From Marilutibacter aestuarii (GTDB lineage: Bacteria; Pseudomonadota; Gammaproteobacteria; Xanthomonadales; Xanthomonadaceae): DNA of 45,734 bases. Location of the stretch: contig NZ_VICE01000108.1 of NCBI RefSeq assembly GCF_006546775.1, forward strand, positions 1 to 45,734, in the 5' to 3' direction. The position numbers were made by a program, and so were the translations under genes. Below are positions 22,421 through 30,302 of the stretch, piece after piece (position 1 is the stretch's first letter; each line of letters begins with the position of its first letter). The notes beneath the pieces were generated by a model that searched no databases, was not told the DNA's origin, and saw only the letters and a program-made list of their open reading frames with translations.

Positions 22421-22917
22421 ACACCATATCGCGCGGATGGATGGCCGCCATGGCCGCGACCACCCTCCTCCTCGCAGGCTGTGCGACCCAACCTGAGCCC
22501 CTGCAGGGCGAGTACTCGGCGGTGACGCCGCGGCAGGCGGTCGAAGTCGACCAGACCGGCGCCAACGTCCGCTGGGGCGGCCGCGTGATCCAGGTCGAGC
22601 CCAAGGAAAACCGCACCTGCTTCGAGATGCTCTCGACCCAGCTCAACGGCAGCGCCCGACCCTACTGGGCGACCGACGACACCGGCGGCCGCTTCATCGC
22701 CTGCCGTGCCGGCTTCTACGACCCGGCCATCTTCCAGGAGGGTCGCGAGGTGACGTTCACCGGCCGCATCAGCGGATACGAAAACCGCCAGATCGGCGGC
22801 TACGACTACCGGTTCCCGACGCTCGAGGCCGACGTGATCTACCTGTGGCCCATCCGGGAACAGGTCGACGTGATCAACAACTATCCCGCGCCCTGGCCCT
22901 GGTGGGGGTGGTGGTAA
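22417..22917 (+). CDS. Slp-family outer-membrane lipoprotein
   Basis: Lipoprotein of 166 residues. The signal sequence ends in the lipobox LLLAGC (Cys about residue 22), so it should be lipid-modified and, with Ala-Thr after the Cys, sent to the outer membrane. The mature part reads WGGRVIQVEPKENRTCFEML and GREVTFTGRISGYENRQIGGYDYRFP, which matches the Slp family (starvation/stationary-phase lipoproteins). The end is unusually rich in aromatic residues (PWPWWGWW). The start overlaps the transglutaminase stop, so it is made with the MoxR operon. Confidence 0.9.
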   Translation: MNTISRGWMAAMAATTLLLAGCATQPEPLQGEYSAVTPRQAVEVDQTGANVRWGGRVIQVEPKENRTCFEMLSTQLNGSARPYWATDDTGGRFIACRAGFYDPAIFQEGREVTFTGRISGYENRQIGGYDYRFPTLEADVIYLWPIREQVDVINNYPAPWPWWGWW

Positions 22918-23001
22918 GCTCCCCTCGCCCCGTCCGCACGGGGCGACGCCGGACCGGCTAGTCCTCGACCTCGACCGATCGCTCCACGGAAGGAGAACCC
23001 A

Positions 23002-23220
23002 ATGATTCCCGCCTCGACGCCACGGGGAATGCGCGTAGCCGCCGCGGTGCTGACCCTGCTCGGCACCGGCGCGATACTCGCCCACGGCTATCGCCTGGCC
23101 TCGGGCCTGACGGAGCCCGGCATCCTCAGCCTCGTCGCGATGTTCGCCGGCCTGTACCTGTGCGCCTGGCTGGGCCACTACGGCCTGTTCGGCTGCGGCC
23201 CCGGCCACATCCAGCGCTGA
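23002..23220 (+). CDS. Small two-helix membrane protein
   Basis: Protein of 72 residues preceded by an excellent ribosome binding site (GGAAGGAGA ending 5 nt before ATG). It has two hydrophobic segments (about residues 10-28 and 38-58) separated by a short loop (RLASGLTEPG), and a short tail with Cys residues (LFGCGPGHIQR). The downstream HAD gene begins 17 nt after the stop, so the pair is probably one transcript. I recognise no family. Confidence 0.7.
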   Translation: MIPASTPRGMRVAAAVLTLLGTGAILAHGYRLASGLTEPGILSLVAMFAGLYLCAWLGHYGLFGCGPGHIQR

Positions 23221-23237
23221 TCGCGCGCGGGGCTGGC

Positions 23238-23882
23238 ATGGACCTCGCACTGTTCGATTTCGACCACACGATCACCGACCGCGACAGCTTCTCGGCCTTC
23301 CTCAAGGCGCACGTGCCCGCGCGCCGACGCTGCTGGGGCGGCCTGCTCGTCGCGCCGCTGCTGCTGGGCTACTACCGGCTGCACCTCGTATCCGGCACGA
23401 CCTTGCGCCGAGCCGTCGCCCGGGTGGGACTGAAGGGCCTGCCGCGCGAAGCGCTCGCCGCGGCGGCCCTGGCCTGGTCCCGCGATGTGCTGCCCGGCTT
23501 CGTCCGCCCGGTCGCCCTGGAACGGATCCGATGGCACCAGGCCCGCGGCGACACCGTCGTGGTGGTGTCGGCCTCGCTCGACCTGTACCTGCGCGACTGG
23601 TGCCGGCGGGAGGGACTGGAGCTGCTGTGCTCGCAACTGGGGCATCGCGACGGTCGGCTCACGGGGTATTACCGGGGCGTCGACTGCGGCGGGGCGCACA
23701 AGGTGCGCCGCATCCTCAAGCGCTACCGGCTCACGGACTATCGCGCCATCCACGCCTATGGCGACAGCGAGGAAGACGAGGCCATGCTTTCCCTCGCCGA
23801 CCACCGCGTCTACCGCTGGCAAGGCTTCGAGGCGGCTTCGCCGGCGGCGCGCACGGCGCGCAACGGTTTCTCGTCGCGCTGA
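23238..23882 (+). CDS. HAD-superfamily (subfamily IB) phosphatase
   Basis: HAD hydrolase of 214 residues, close to the SerB / YfhB branch. The nucleophile motif LFDFDHTITDRDSF is at residues 5-18, a helical cap with a hydrophobic stretch (LLVAPLLLGYYRL) follows, motif II is VVVVSASLDLYLRDW, the Lys is in GAHKVRRIL, and motif III/IV is YGDSEEDEAML. The substrate is unknown: phosphoserine, lysophosphatidic acid or phosphatidylglycerophosphate have been assigned to relatives. It ends 14 nt from the convergent HIT gene. Confidence 0.88.
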   Translation: MDLALFDFDHTITDRDSFSAFLKAHVPARRRCWGGLLVAPLLLGYYRLHLVSGTTLRRAVARVGLKGLPREALAAAALAWSRDVLPGFVRPVALERIRWHQARGDTVVVVSASLDLYLRDWCRREGLELLCSQLGHRDGRLTGYYRGVDCGGAHKVRRILKRYRLTDYRAIHAYGDSEEDEAMLSLADHRVYRWQGFEAASPAARTARNGFSSR

Positions 23883-23896
23883 GGTCCGGGGCCGGC

Positions 23897-24247
23897 TCAG
23901 GCCGTGCCGAAGTGGCCCAGCGGCGCGCCCGCGAGCAGGTGCAGGTGGATCTGGAAGACCGTCTGGCCACCGTGTGCGTTGCAGTTCATGACGATCCGGT
24001 AGCCGTCCTCCGCGAACCCCTCCGACTTGGCATAGCGGGCTGCCGCCACGGCCAGACGCCCGACCACCTCCGCCTGCGACGACGGTACGTCGTTGAGCGT
24101 CGCGAAGCTTTCCTTGGGCACGAACAGCACGTGCACGGGTGCCTGCGGGGAAATGTCGCGCACCGCGATGAGGTGTTCGTCCTCGTAGACGATGTCGGCC
24201 GGGATCTCGCGCCGGATGATCTTGTGGAAGATGGTGTCGTCGGCCAT
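23897..24247 (-). CDS. HIT (histidine triad) family protein
   Basis: HINT-like purine nucleotide hydrolase of 116 residues. Family marks are DTIFHKIIRREIPADIVYEDE at the N-terminus, FVPKESFATL and NCNAHGGQTVF. The triad region reads QIHLHLLAG, that is Gln-x-His-x-His instead of His-x-His-x-His; the central nucleophilic His is kept. AGGAG seven nt before ATG 24247 fixes the start; two codons earlier there is only a TTG. Probable activity is on AMP-linked compounds such as adenosine phosphoramidates. Confidence 0.9.
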   Translation of the reverse strand: MADDTIFHKIIRREIPADIVYEDEHLIAVRDISPQAPVHVLFVPKESFATLNDVPSSQAEVVGRLAVAAARYAKSEGFAEDGYRIVMNCNAHGGQTVFQIHLHLLAGAPLGHFGTA

Positions 24248-24291
24248 GTGCAACTCCTGGTTTCCCGGCGGCCGGCAGCCGCCGATGGGGC

Positions 24292-24312
24292 GTCCCGCGC
24301 CTCCGGCGGGAC
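24292..24312 (-). terminator. Hairpin immediately after recR
   Basis: Perfect 7-nt arms (24292-24298 and 24306-24312) start at the recR stop on the minus strand, with a second inverted repeat further on near 24267-24284. There is no T-run, so Rho-independent function is uncertain. Confidence 0.4.
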
Positions 24313-24912
24313 CTACTGGGGTATCTCGCTGCGACTGCCGAACGCATGCGACAGCGTCCCGCGGTCGACGTATTCAAGCTCGCCACCCAGCGGCAGGCCA
24401 TGGGCGAGCCGGCTGGGCTTGACCCCATGCCCGCGCGCGAGCTGCGACAGGTAGTGCGCCGTCGCCTCGCCCTCGACCGTGGGGTTGGTGGCGATGATCA
24501 TTTCCTCGACCTCGCCCTCGCCCAGGCGATCGCCCAGGCGATCGAGGCCGAGCTCGCGCGGGCCGATGCCATCGAGCGGCGACAGGCGTCCCTGCAGGAC
24601 GAAGTACAGGCCCCGGAAGCCGGTCGCTTGCTCGATCGCGAGGCGGTCGGCCGGCGACTCCACGATGCACAGCATCCGGGCGTCGCGCGATGGGCTGGCG
24701 CAGGTCGCGCAGACCCCGGTCTCGCTGAAGTCGCGGCAGCGCGTGCAGTGGCCGACCTTCTCCACCGCTTCGGCCAGCGCCTGCGACAGCCGGCGGCCGC
24801 CATCGCGCTCGCGCTCGAGCACGTGGTAGGCCATCCGCTGCGCCGATTTCTGGCCGACACCGGGCAGGACCCGGAACGCTTCGATCAACTGTTCGAGCAA
24901 GGGGGACGTCAT
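24313..24912 (-). CDS. recR: Recombination mediator protein RecR
   Basis: RecR of 199 residues, acting with RecO (and RecF) to load RecA on SSB-coated gaps. The helix-hairpin-helix ([18 protein letters not shown]) is at about residues 15-32, the C4 zinc finger [16 protein letters not shown] at about 57-72, and the Toprim domain follows ([32 protein letters not shown]). Length and architecture are standard. It follows ybaB by 49 nt in the conserved dnaX-ybaB-recR cluster. Confidence 0.97.
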   Translation of the reverse strand: MTSPLLEQLIEAFRVLPGVGQKSAQRMAYHVLERERDGGRRLSQALAEAVEKVGHCTRCRDFSETGVCATCASPSRDARMLCIVESPADRLAIEQATGFRGLYFVLQGRLSPLDGIGPRELGLDRLGDRLGEGEVEEMIIATNPTVEGEATAHYLSQLARGHGVKPSRLAHGLPLGGELEYVDRGTLSHAFGSRSEIPQ

Positions 24913-24961
24913 GGGCGCCGCGTCGAAGGTTTCATGGAGGAGCGCACCGCATCGTGCCTGC

Positions 24962-25282
24962 TCAGAACGGCAGCTTCATGCCGGGCGGCATCGGCATGCC
25001 GGCGGTGGCCGAGCCCATCTTTTCCTGCGATGCCTGGTTGACCTTGTTGACCGCGTCGTTGATGGCCGCGGCGATCAGGTCCTCGGCCATTTCCGGGTCC
25101 GAGACGACGCTGGGGTCGATGCGGACCTTGCGGCACTCCATCCGGCCGGTGAGTGTCACGCTGACCATGCCGCCGCCGGCGTTGCCGGTGACCTCGACAT
25201 TGGCCAGTTCTTCCTGCGCCTTCTGGATGTTTTCCTGCATCTTCTGCGCTTGCTGCATGAGTTGGGCAATGTTTCCGCGCAT
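24962..25282 (-). CDS. ybaB: YbaB/EbfC family nucleoid-associated protein
   Basis: Small DNA-binding protein of 106 residues that forms a tweezer-like dimer. The N-terminal helix reads [20 protein letters not shown], followed by the core [19 protein letters not shown] and [16 protein letters not shown]. The tail is Gly/Met/Pro-rich ([17 protein letters not shown]), typical for the family. ATG 25282 matches the family start; an in-frame upstream alternative would run back into dnaX. It sits between dnaX and recR. Confidence 0.96.
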   Translation of the reverse strand: MRGNIAQLMQQAQKMQENIQKAQEELANVEVTGNAGGGMVSVTLTGRMECRKVRIDPSVVSDPEMAEDLIAAAINDAVNKVNQASQEKMGSATAGMPMPPGMKLPF

Positions 25283-25358
25283 GGTGTTCGCTCGCTTTCG
25301 TCTGGTGTGGAGGGAATGTCGCGTGGGCGACGACCCGCCGGGGCGGGAGGTGGAAGGT

Positions 25359-27185
25359 TCAACCATCGAAGGGGCGGATGGAATCGGGCACCACGGTCGC
25401 CCCGTGCTGCTGGATCAACCGCTGTACCTCCGGATCGTTCATGAAGATCGCCTCGGCGGCCGACTGGCGCTCGTCGCGCGCCCGCGCCTTGCGCGCATGC
25501 AGCGAATCATCGAGCGCGCGGGCCGCCTCGAAGCGCACCTGTGGTGCCACGCCCAGGCGCGTTTCCAACGCGGCCGACAACTGCTCGACGGTCATCGGCA
25601 TGCGCAGGTGTTCGTCGTTGTCAGCCAGGGCGAGCACGAGCACGCCATCGGCGTGGGAGACGAACACCGCATGCTCGGCCAGCAGTTTCGCCGGCCCCTT
25701 CAATCCGGACAGGCTCTCGACCAGCCCATGCCAGTCGTCGGCATCCTCGATCGCGCCGCCACTCGGCGCGGAGACGGCCGGGGGGCGGCCACGCACAGGC
25801 GGCGGGAGCGTCTCGGTCGCCGGCGAGGACACCGGCACGCGCTCGGTGTCGACCGGGGTCGAGGCGACCTGCGTCGCCGGCACCTCGACGGGGCCGGTCG
25901 CGGCGGGCAATCCAGGTTCCACGCCCGGCCGCGAACGCCGGGTTTCCAGCATCGGCGCGGGGCCGGGCGCGGGGTCGGTATGTGCGTGGCGTGGCTCGGG
26001 TTCGGGATCGGCGGCCTCGGTACTGGCCGCGACCCGGCCGGCGCGCGAAGATCCGTCGCGCGGCTGGGGGGCGGCATGCGTGTCCGCGTCGCCGGCGGGG
26101 CGGAAGGCGAGCATCCGCAGCAGGCTCATCTCGAAGCCGGCCCGCGGACTCGGCGCATAGCCCAGGTCGCGCCGCCCGCCCAGGGCCATCTGGTACCAGA
26201 GCTGGACGACCTCCGGGCGCAAGCGCCCGGCCAGGGCGTCGATGTCCAGGCCGTCGGTCTCGATCTCCGCCGAAGGGACCAGCTGCCGCACCTGGACGCG
26301 GTGAAGGGCTTCGGAGAAGGCGTCCAGGACGCCTGCCCAGTCCGGGGAGAACTCCGACAGTGTCGCCACTTCCGCCAGCATGCGTTCGCCGTCCCCGTCG
26401 GCCAGCGCGGCCAGCAGTTCGCCCACGCGGGTACGGTCGACCGTACCCAACATCGTCGCCACCGCGGCGTCCTGGAGGACGGCGCCCTCGCTGCCCGCGC
26501 CGGTGTAGGCGATCGCCTGGTCGAGCAGCGAAAGGCCATCGCGCAGGCTGCCATCGGCGCCCCGCGCGATCTGGCGGACGGCGCCCGCTTCGGCCGGGAT
26601 GCCCTCGGCCTCGAGGATCCTGTTGATCTGGCCGGTGATCTGCGCCTCGTCCAGGCGCTTGAGGTTGAACTGCAGGCAGCGCGACAGCACCGTCACCGGC
26701 AGCTTCTGCGGGTCGGTGGTGGCGAGCAGGAACTTCACGTGGCCCGGCGGTTCCTCGAGCGTCTTCAAAAGCGCGTTGAACGCACTCTTGGAGAGCATGT
26801 GGACTTCGTCGATCAGGTAGACCTTCACCCGGCCCCGGCTGGGCATGTACTGCGCGTTGTCGATCACCTCGCGGACGTCGTCGACGCCGGTGTTGGACGC
26901 GGCGTCGATCTCCAGCAGGTCGATGAACCGGCCGGCGTCGATGTCCTTGCAAGACGCGCACTCGCCGCAGGGATCGGCCGACGTGCCCTGCTCGCAGTTC
27001 AGCGACTTGGCGAAGATCCGCGCGATCGTGGTCTTGCCGACGCCGCGGGTGCCGGTGAACAGGAAGGCATGGTGGATGCGGCCGGAATCGAGGGCGTTGG
27101 TGAGCGCCTTGACCACGTGTTCCTGGCCGACCAGTTCGGCGAATCGCCGGGGGCGCCACTTTCGAGCAAGGACCAGGTAGGACAT
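25359..27185 (-). CDS. dnaX: DNA polymerase III subunits tau/gamma
   Basis: Clamp-loader ATPase of 608 residues. Walker [10 protein letters not shown] is at about residues 45-53, a zinc-binding [10 protein letters not shown] near 75, Walker [11 protein letters not shown] near 125, and SRCLQF (arginine-finger motif) near 168. Domain III ends at about residue 360. Then comes a Pro/Ala/Thr-rich linker and the tau C-terminal domain ([26 protein letters not shown]). I see no A-AAA-AAG slippery heptamer in the gene, so a short gamma product by E. coli-type frameshift is not supported. Followed by ybaB after 76 nt. Confidence 0.95.
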   Translation of the reverse strand: MSYLVLARKWRPRRFAELVGQEHVVKALTNALDSGRIHHAFLFTGTRGVGKTTIARIFAKSLNCEQGTSADPCGECASCKDIDAGRFIDLLEIDAASNTGVDDVREVIDNAQYMPSRGRVKVYLIDEVHMLSKSAFNALLKTLEEPPGHVKFLLATTDPQKLPVTVLSRCLQFNLKRLDEAQITGQINRILEAEGIPAEAGAVRQIARGADGSLRDGLSLLDQAIAYTGAGSEGAVLQDAAVATMLGTVDRTRVGELLAALADGDGERMLAEVATLSEFSPDWAGVLDAFSEALHRVQVRQLVPSAEIETDGLDIDALAGRLRPEVVQLWYQMALGGRRDLGYAPSPRAGFEMSLLRMLAFRPAGDADTHAAPQPRDGSSRAGRVAASTEAADPEPEPRHAHTDPAPGPAPMLETRRSRPGVEPGLPAATGPVEVPATQVASTPVDTERVPVSSPATETLPPPVRGRPPAVSAPSGGAIEDADDWHGLVESLSGLKGPAKLLAEHAVFVSHADGVLVLALADNDEHLRMPMTVEQLSAALETRLGVAPQVRFEAARALDDSLHARKARARDERQSAAEAIFMNDPEVQRLIQQHGATVVPDSIRPFDG

Positions 27186-27302
27186 GGGCTGGAGACGAAC
27201 CTCGGATTACGCCGGGAGGGGGCGACCGGCATGGCCGCCGCCCGGGCAGACCTCCATAGTGTGCCATGCCCGTCCAGCCCCGCCGCGGCTGAACGCCGCC
27301 GC

Positions 27303-27331
27303 TTGTGGCAGGACCCTGCCAGGGTTAGACT
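27303..27331 (+). promoter_or_regulatory. Promoter of tRNA-Ser(GGA)
   Basis: TTGTGG (27303-27308) and TAGACT (27326-27331) are separated by 17 nt, about 44 nt upstream of the mature tRNA 5' end. Both boxes match sigma-70 at four of six positions. Confidence 0.5.
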
Positions 27332-27374
27332 TTGCGCCCCCCGCGGGCCGGTTTGCGCCGGTGCGGGGGCCAGC

Positions 27375-27467
27375 GGAGAGGTGTCCGAGTGGTTGAAGGA
27401 GCACGCCTGGAAAGTGTGTAAGCGTCTAAACCGCGCTTCGGGGGTTCGAATCCCCCTCTCTCCGCCA
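27375..27467 (+). tRNA. tRNA-Ser (anticodon GGA)
   Basis: Class II tRNA of 93 nt including an encoded CCA end. The acceptor stem starts GGAGAGG and pairs with the 3' UCUCUCC (one G-U pair). The anticodon stem encloses the seven-base loop CTGGAAA, giving anticodon GGA, which reads UCC and UCU. A long variable arm typical of tRNA-Ser precedes the T arm (GGGTTCGAATCCC). Confidence 0.97.
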
Positions 27468-27567
27468 TATTTCCCGGTCCATGCCCCAGGGCGCCCTTGT
27501 GGTGGCCGGTTCATGGACGCATGTAGTCAGAGTCGAAAGGCAGGTGCGACGCACCTGTCCCATGGTG

Positions 27568-27671
27568 GCCCCGTCGGCCCCTCGCGACGCTAGGTCGAAA
27601 ACCCCGCCAGGGCCGGAAGGCAGCAACGGTATCGATCGACGCGGGTGCCGAGGATCGTTGGCGGGGCCGCC
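27568..27671 (+). ncRNA. ffs: 4.5S signal recognition particle RNA
   Basis: Small bacterial SRP RNA of about 104 nt that binds Ffh and targets membrane proteins. The conserved Ffh-binding hairpin is visible as GGCCGGAAGGCAGCAAC (about 27611-27627), including the GGAA tetraloop and the asymmetric-loop bases. The 5' end GGCCCCG (27568-27574) pairs with CGGGGCC (27662-27668) to close the rod. The stretch CGACGCUAGGUCG corresponds to the same region of the E. coli RNA. A short T-tract (27674-27677) after the GC-rich end would terminate transcription. Ends are approximate to a few nt. Confidence 0.9.
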
Positions 27672-27680
27672 GCCTTTTCA

Positions 27681-27848
27681 GCCGTTGCACACGCTGCGCA
27701 TGTGCATCCCACGATCCGCTCCGCGAATCGTGGGCCCCGGCGGTTCGCTTATCCGATCCCCCGCGCCGTTGCACATGCTGCGCATTTGCATCCCACGATA
27801 CGCTCCGCGAATCGTGGGCCCCGGCTGACCGCTCCTCCAATCCCCGCG
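27681..27848. repeat. 84-bp tandem repeat with internal palindromes, two copies
   Basis: Copy one spans 27681-27764 and copy two 27765-27848, with about 80 percent identity overall and near identity in the first 60 nt. Each copy has an 8-nt inverted repeat (CCCACGAT and ATCGTGGG, arms 27708-27715 and 27727-27734 in copy one). Copy one also has TGCACA/TGTGCA arms further left. The pattern is that of a REP/BIME-type intergenic repeat downstream of ffs and convergent with the beta-propeller gene. Confidence 0.8.
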
Positions 27849-27860
27849 CCCCCCGGCGCG

Positions 27861-27877
27861 CCCCCTTACCAAGGGGG
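27861..27877. repeat. Short perfect hairpin between ffs and the beta-propeller gene
   Basis: CCCCCTT (27861-27867) and AAGGGGG (27871-27877) form a 7-bp stem with a 3-nt loop. It is at the 3' side of both convergent transcripts and may be a bidirectional terminator without T-tract. Just beyond it the 11-mer GGGTGTGGAGC occurs twice (about 27880 and 27904). Confidence 0.5.
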
Positions 27878-27952
27878 CTGGGTGTGGAGCCGACTGGGGC
27901 CTAGGGTGTGGAGCCTGGGGTCTGGGCCTGCCCGGGACGCGGTCGCGGTGGC

Positions 27953-28996
27953 TCAGTGGGTGAGGGCCAGGGCGTCGGGTTCGCGGCCGGTGGGCCAGTG
28001 GTCGATCACCCGCCAGGTGGCGGTATCGATCACGGCGATCTCGTCGGCGCCGCTGATCGCCACGTAGGCCCGTGGGCGGTCGGGGTCGGCGATCACGCCG
28101 ATCGGCAGGGCGTCGCGACCCAGCAGGGTCTCCCGATAGCGGGCGCCATCGCGCAGCAGCTTGACGGTCGCGATGCGCGTCTTGCTGGTCGCATCAAACA
28201 CGGCCAGTTCGGCGGCGCGCGCGTTGGTGACCAGCGCGCGGCCGCCGTCCGCGGTGAACACCACGCGGATCGGGAAGCCCGGGCTCTCCAGCGTGTGCAG
28301 CACGTCCAGGCTGTCCGGGTCGTGCACGGTGACCGTGCCGGCGGCGCGATTGCTTACCCAGACCTCCCCGCTGCCGGGCCGGACCGCGATGCCTTCGGCG
28401 CCTTCGCCGCTTGGCCGTTCCAGCGTCTTCTCTTGGGTGCCGAGATCGACCCGGCTCACCGTGCCCGCCGCGATCTTGCTCACGTAAGCGGTGTCGCCCG
28501 CCTCGTCGATCGCGACCATGTGCCCGGTGCCGTCGCCGACCTCGATCCGCGCGACCACCTCGCCCGCGTCCACGTCGACCAGCAACAGGGCACCACTGGC
28601 CTCGGTGGTGACCGTCGCGTGCTTGCCATCGGGCAGGAAGCGCACGCCATGCGGCTTGCGGTCGTCGCCCAGGTCGATCGCGCGCGGCGACTCTCCGCCC
28701 ACCAGGTCGATCACGGTCAGGCTGTTCCCGGGCACATCGCCCCCATAGTTGGTGACCAGCGCGCGACGGCCGTCGGGACTGACCGAGATCTCGTGGGGAG
28801 CGATGCCGGTGGCGACCATGCCCACGCGACGTCCGTCCTCGGTCGACAAGCGCCAGACGGTGTCGGCGGACTTGTTGCCGACCAGCAGGTCGCCTGCCAC
28901 TGCAGCCAGTGGCAAGGCCAGCAGGCAGGCCGCGACACCCACGCGGCGCATCAGGCCGGGCTGGCGCGGAAGCGGCTTCGTTCGACGTGTCTGCAT
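27953..28996 (-). CDS. Exported YVTN/Lactonase-like beta-propeller protein
   Basis: Protein of 347 residues with an N-terminal signal peptide (basic start, then GVAACLLALPLAAVAG) and about seven blade repeats of the YVTN family (for example ISVSPDGRRALVTNYGG, VRFLPDGKHATVTTEASG, VFTADGGRALVTNARAAEL, PRAYVAISGADEIAVID). Such periplasmic propellers are found with quinoprotein, metal-binding or cytochrome systems but the ligand is unknown. AGGAGA lies 7-8 nt before the ATG, so translation is independent. It follows moaE by 54 nt on the same strand and may share its transcript. Confidence 0.82.
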   Translation of the reverse strand: MQTRRTKPLPRQPGLMRRVGVAACLLALPLAAVAGDLLVGNKSADTVWRLSTEDGRRVGMVATGIAPHEISVSPDGRRALVTNYGGDVPGNSLTVIDLVGGESPRAIDLGDDRKPHGVRFLPDGKHATVTTEASGALLLVDVDAGEVVARIEVGDGTGHMVAIDEAGDTAYVSKIAAGTVSRVDLGTQEKTLERPSGEGAEGIAVRPGSGEVWVSNRAAGTVTVHDPDSLDVLHTLESPGFPIRVVFTADGGRALVTNARAAELAVFDATSKTRIATVKLLRDGARYRETLLGRDALPIGVIADPDRPRAYVAISGADEIAVIDTATWRVIDHWPTGREPDALALTH

Positions 28997-29050
28997 GTCG
29001 TGTTCTCCTTCGAGGCCCGGAACGTGCGGGGCCGCTCGTCTACAGGGGCA

Positions 29051-29482
29051 TCAGGGAGCCGCAACCGGTCCGGGGTGCAGCCAGCCGGCATCGCCGTCGG
29101 CGTAACGCTCGCGTTTCCAGATCGGCACCCGCGACTTGACCTCGTCGATGATGTAACGGCAGGCATCGAAAGCGGCGTCGCGATGGGCGGCGCTGACTCC
29201 GACCCAGACCGCCAGTTCGCCGATGGCCAGCTCGCCGTGGCGATGCACGCAGCACGCGTCGACGATCGCGAAGCGCGACCGGGCTTCGGCCAGGACGGCA
29301 TTGCCCTCGCGTTCGGCCAATGCCGGATAGGCTTCGTAATACAGGCCGTGGACCGCACGACCGTCGTGGTGGTTGCGGACCCAGCCCTCGAAGCTGGCGA
29401 AGGCGCCCGCGCGCGGATCCAGCAGGGCCTCGCGCAATGGCGCGATGTCGAAAGCCGCGGCGGCAAGTCGGAATCCCTGCAT
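29051..29482 (-). CDS. moaE: Molybdopterin synthase catalytic subunit
   Basis: Large subunit of MPT synthase, 143 residues, which inserts two sulphurs carried by MoaD into cyclic pyranopterin monophosphate. Family marks are GAFASFEGWVRNHHDGRAV, LYYEAYPALAE, VHRHGELAIGE and VWVGVSAAHRDAAFDACRYI followed by the catalytic Lys-containing DEVKSRVPIWKRE. ATG 29482 gives the normal N-terminus; moaD ends 5 nt upstream. Confidence 0.95.
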   Translation of the reverse strand: MQGFRLAAAAFDIAPLREALLDPRAGAFASFEGWVRNHHDGRAVHGLYYEAYPALAEREGNAVLAEARSRFAIVDACCVHRHGELAIGELAVWVGVSAAHRDAAFDACRYIIDEVKSRVPIWKRERYADGDAGWLHPGPVAAP

Positions 29483-29487
29483 CGGCG

Positions 29488-29733
29488 TCAGCCTCCCGAC
29501 ACCGGCGGGATGAAGGCGACCTCGCTGCCCGCGCGCGGCGCGTCCGCCCATCGCGCGAATTCGCCATCGACGGCCACCCGCAGCCGATCGACCGGCATCG
29601 TGAAGCCATGGCGCGCCTGCAGTTCGAGGTACAGGCCGCGCAGGTCGGCGGCATCGCACAGCACGGTCTCTTCGGCACGACCCGCCGCGTCGCGGAGGCT
29701 GGCGAAGTACAGCACGCTCAACTGCACGCTCAT
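29488..29733 (-). CDS. moaD: Molybdopterin synthase sulphur carrier subunit
   Basis: Ubiquitin-like sulphur carrier of 81 residues ending in the required Gly-Gly (PPVSGG), which is thiocarboxylated by MoeB-type enzymes. The N-terminal strand reads [19 protein letters not shown], typical of MoaD. Its start overlaps the moaC stop as ATGA and it is followed by moaE, the standard order. A gene for the activating MoeB enzyme is not in the window. Confidence 0.95.
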   Translation of the reverse strand: MSVQLSVLYFASLRDAAGRAEETVLCDAADLRGLYLELQARHGFTMPVDRLRVAVDGEFARWADAPRAGSEVAFIPPVSGG

Positions 29734-30248
29734 GCCAGCGTCCCCACGTCACGCCTGCCGCCCCGCTTGGCCAACAGCTTCGCCGGGCCGAGCACGATGC
29801 GATGCGACAGTGCCTTGCACATGTCGTAGACGGTCAACGCGGCCACCGTGGCGCCGGTCAGCGCCTCCATCTCCACGCCGGTGCGATGCGTGGTGCGCAC
29901 GCTGCATTCGATGCGCAGGCGGTTGTCGCCATCCCATTCGACGGCGATCCGGCAGCCGTCGATCGGCAGCGGATGGCAGAACGGAATCAGCTCATGGGTA
30001 CGCTTGACCGCCATCGTGCCGGCGATCACCGCGGTGTCGACGATGCCCCCCTTGGCGCTGCGCAGGCCGCTCTCGCGCAATTGCGCGGCGACCTCGGCCG
30101 GGAAGCGGACCTGGCATTCGGCACGGGCTTCGCGCGGCGTGACCGCCTTGTCGGACACGTCGACCATGGCCGGGCGACCTTGGGCGTCGAGGTGGGTCAG
30201 GCCTGCGCGGGCTTTTTTCGCGGGGCGGGGGGACGCGGCGTTCTTCAT
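29730..30248 (-). CDS. moaC: Cyclic pyranopterin monophosphate synthase
   Basis: MoaC of 172 residues, which with MoaA turns GTP into cyclic pyranopterin monophosphate in molybdenum cofactor synthesis. Conserved stretches are [48 protein letters not shown] and [20 protein letters not shown], with the active-site Lys and His residues inside them. An N-terminal basic tail of about 14 residues ([10 protein letters not shown]) is extra. It follows moaA by 54 nt. Confidence 0.96.
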   Translation of the reverse strand: MKNAASPRPAKKARAGLTHLDAQGRPAMVDVSDKAVTPREARAECQVRFPAEVAAQLRESGLRSAKGGIVDTAVIAGTMAVKRTHELIPFCHPLPIDGCRIAVEWDGDNRLRIECSVRTTHRTGVEMEALTGATVAALTVYDMCKALSHRIVLGPAKLLAKRGGRRDVGTLA

Positions 30249-30302
30249 GGCGTCATTGTGACCCCGATGGCGACGGACTGCAGCTTCGGGCAGCCGATGG
30301 AC

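Noticed and set aside
24954-27593. Plus-strand open frame across ybaB, dnaX and tRNA-Ser
   Set aside because: It covers dnaX in antisense and ends in the tRNA; no protein family is visible.
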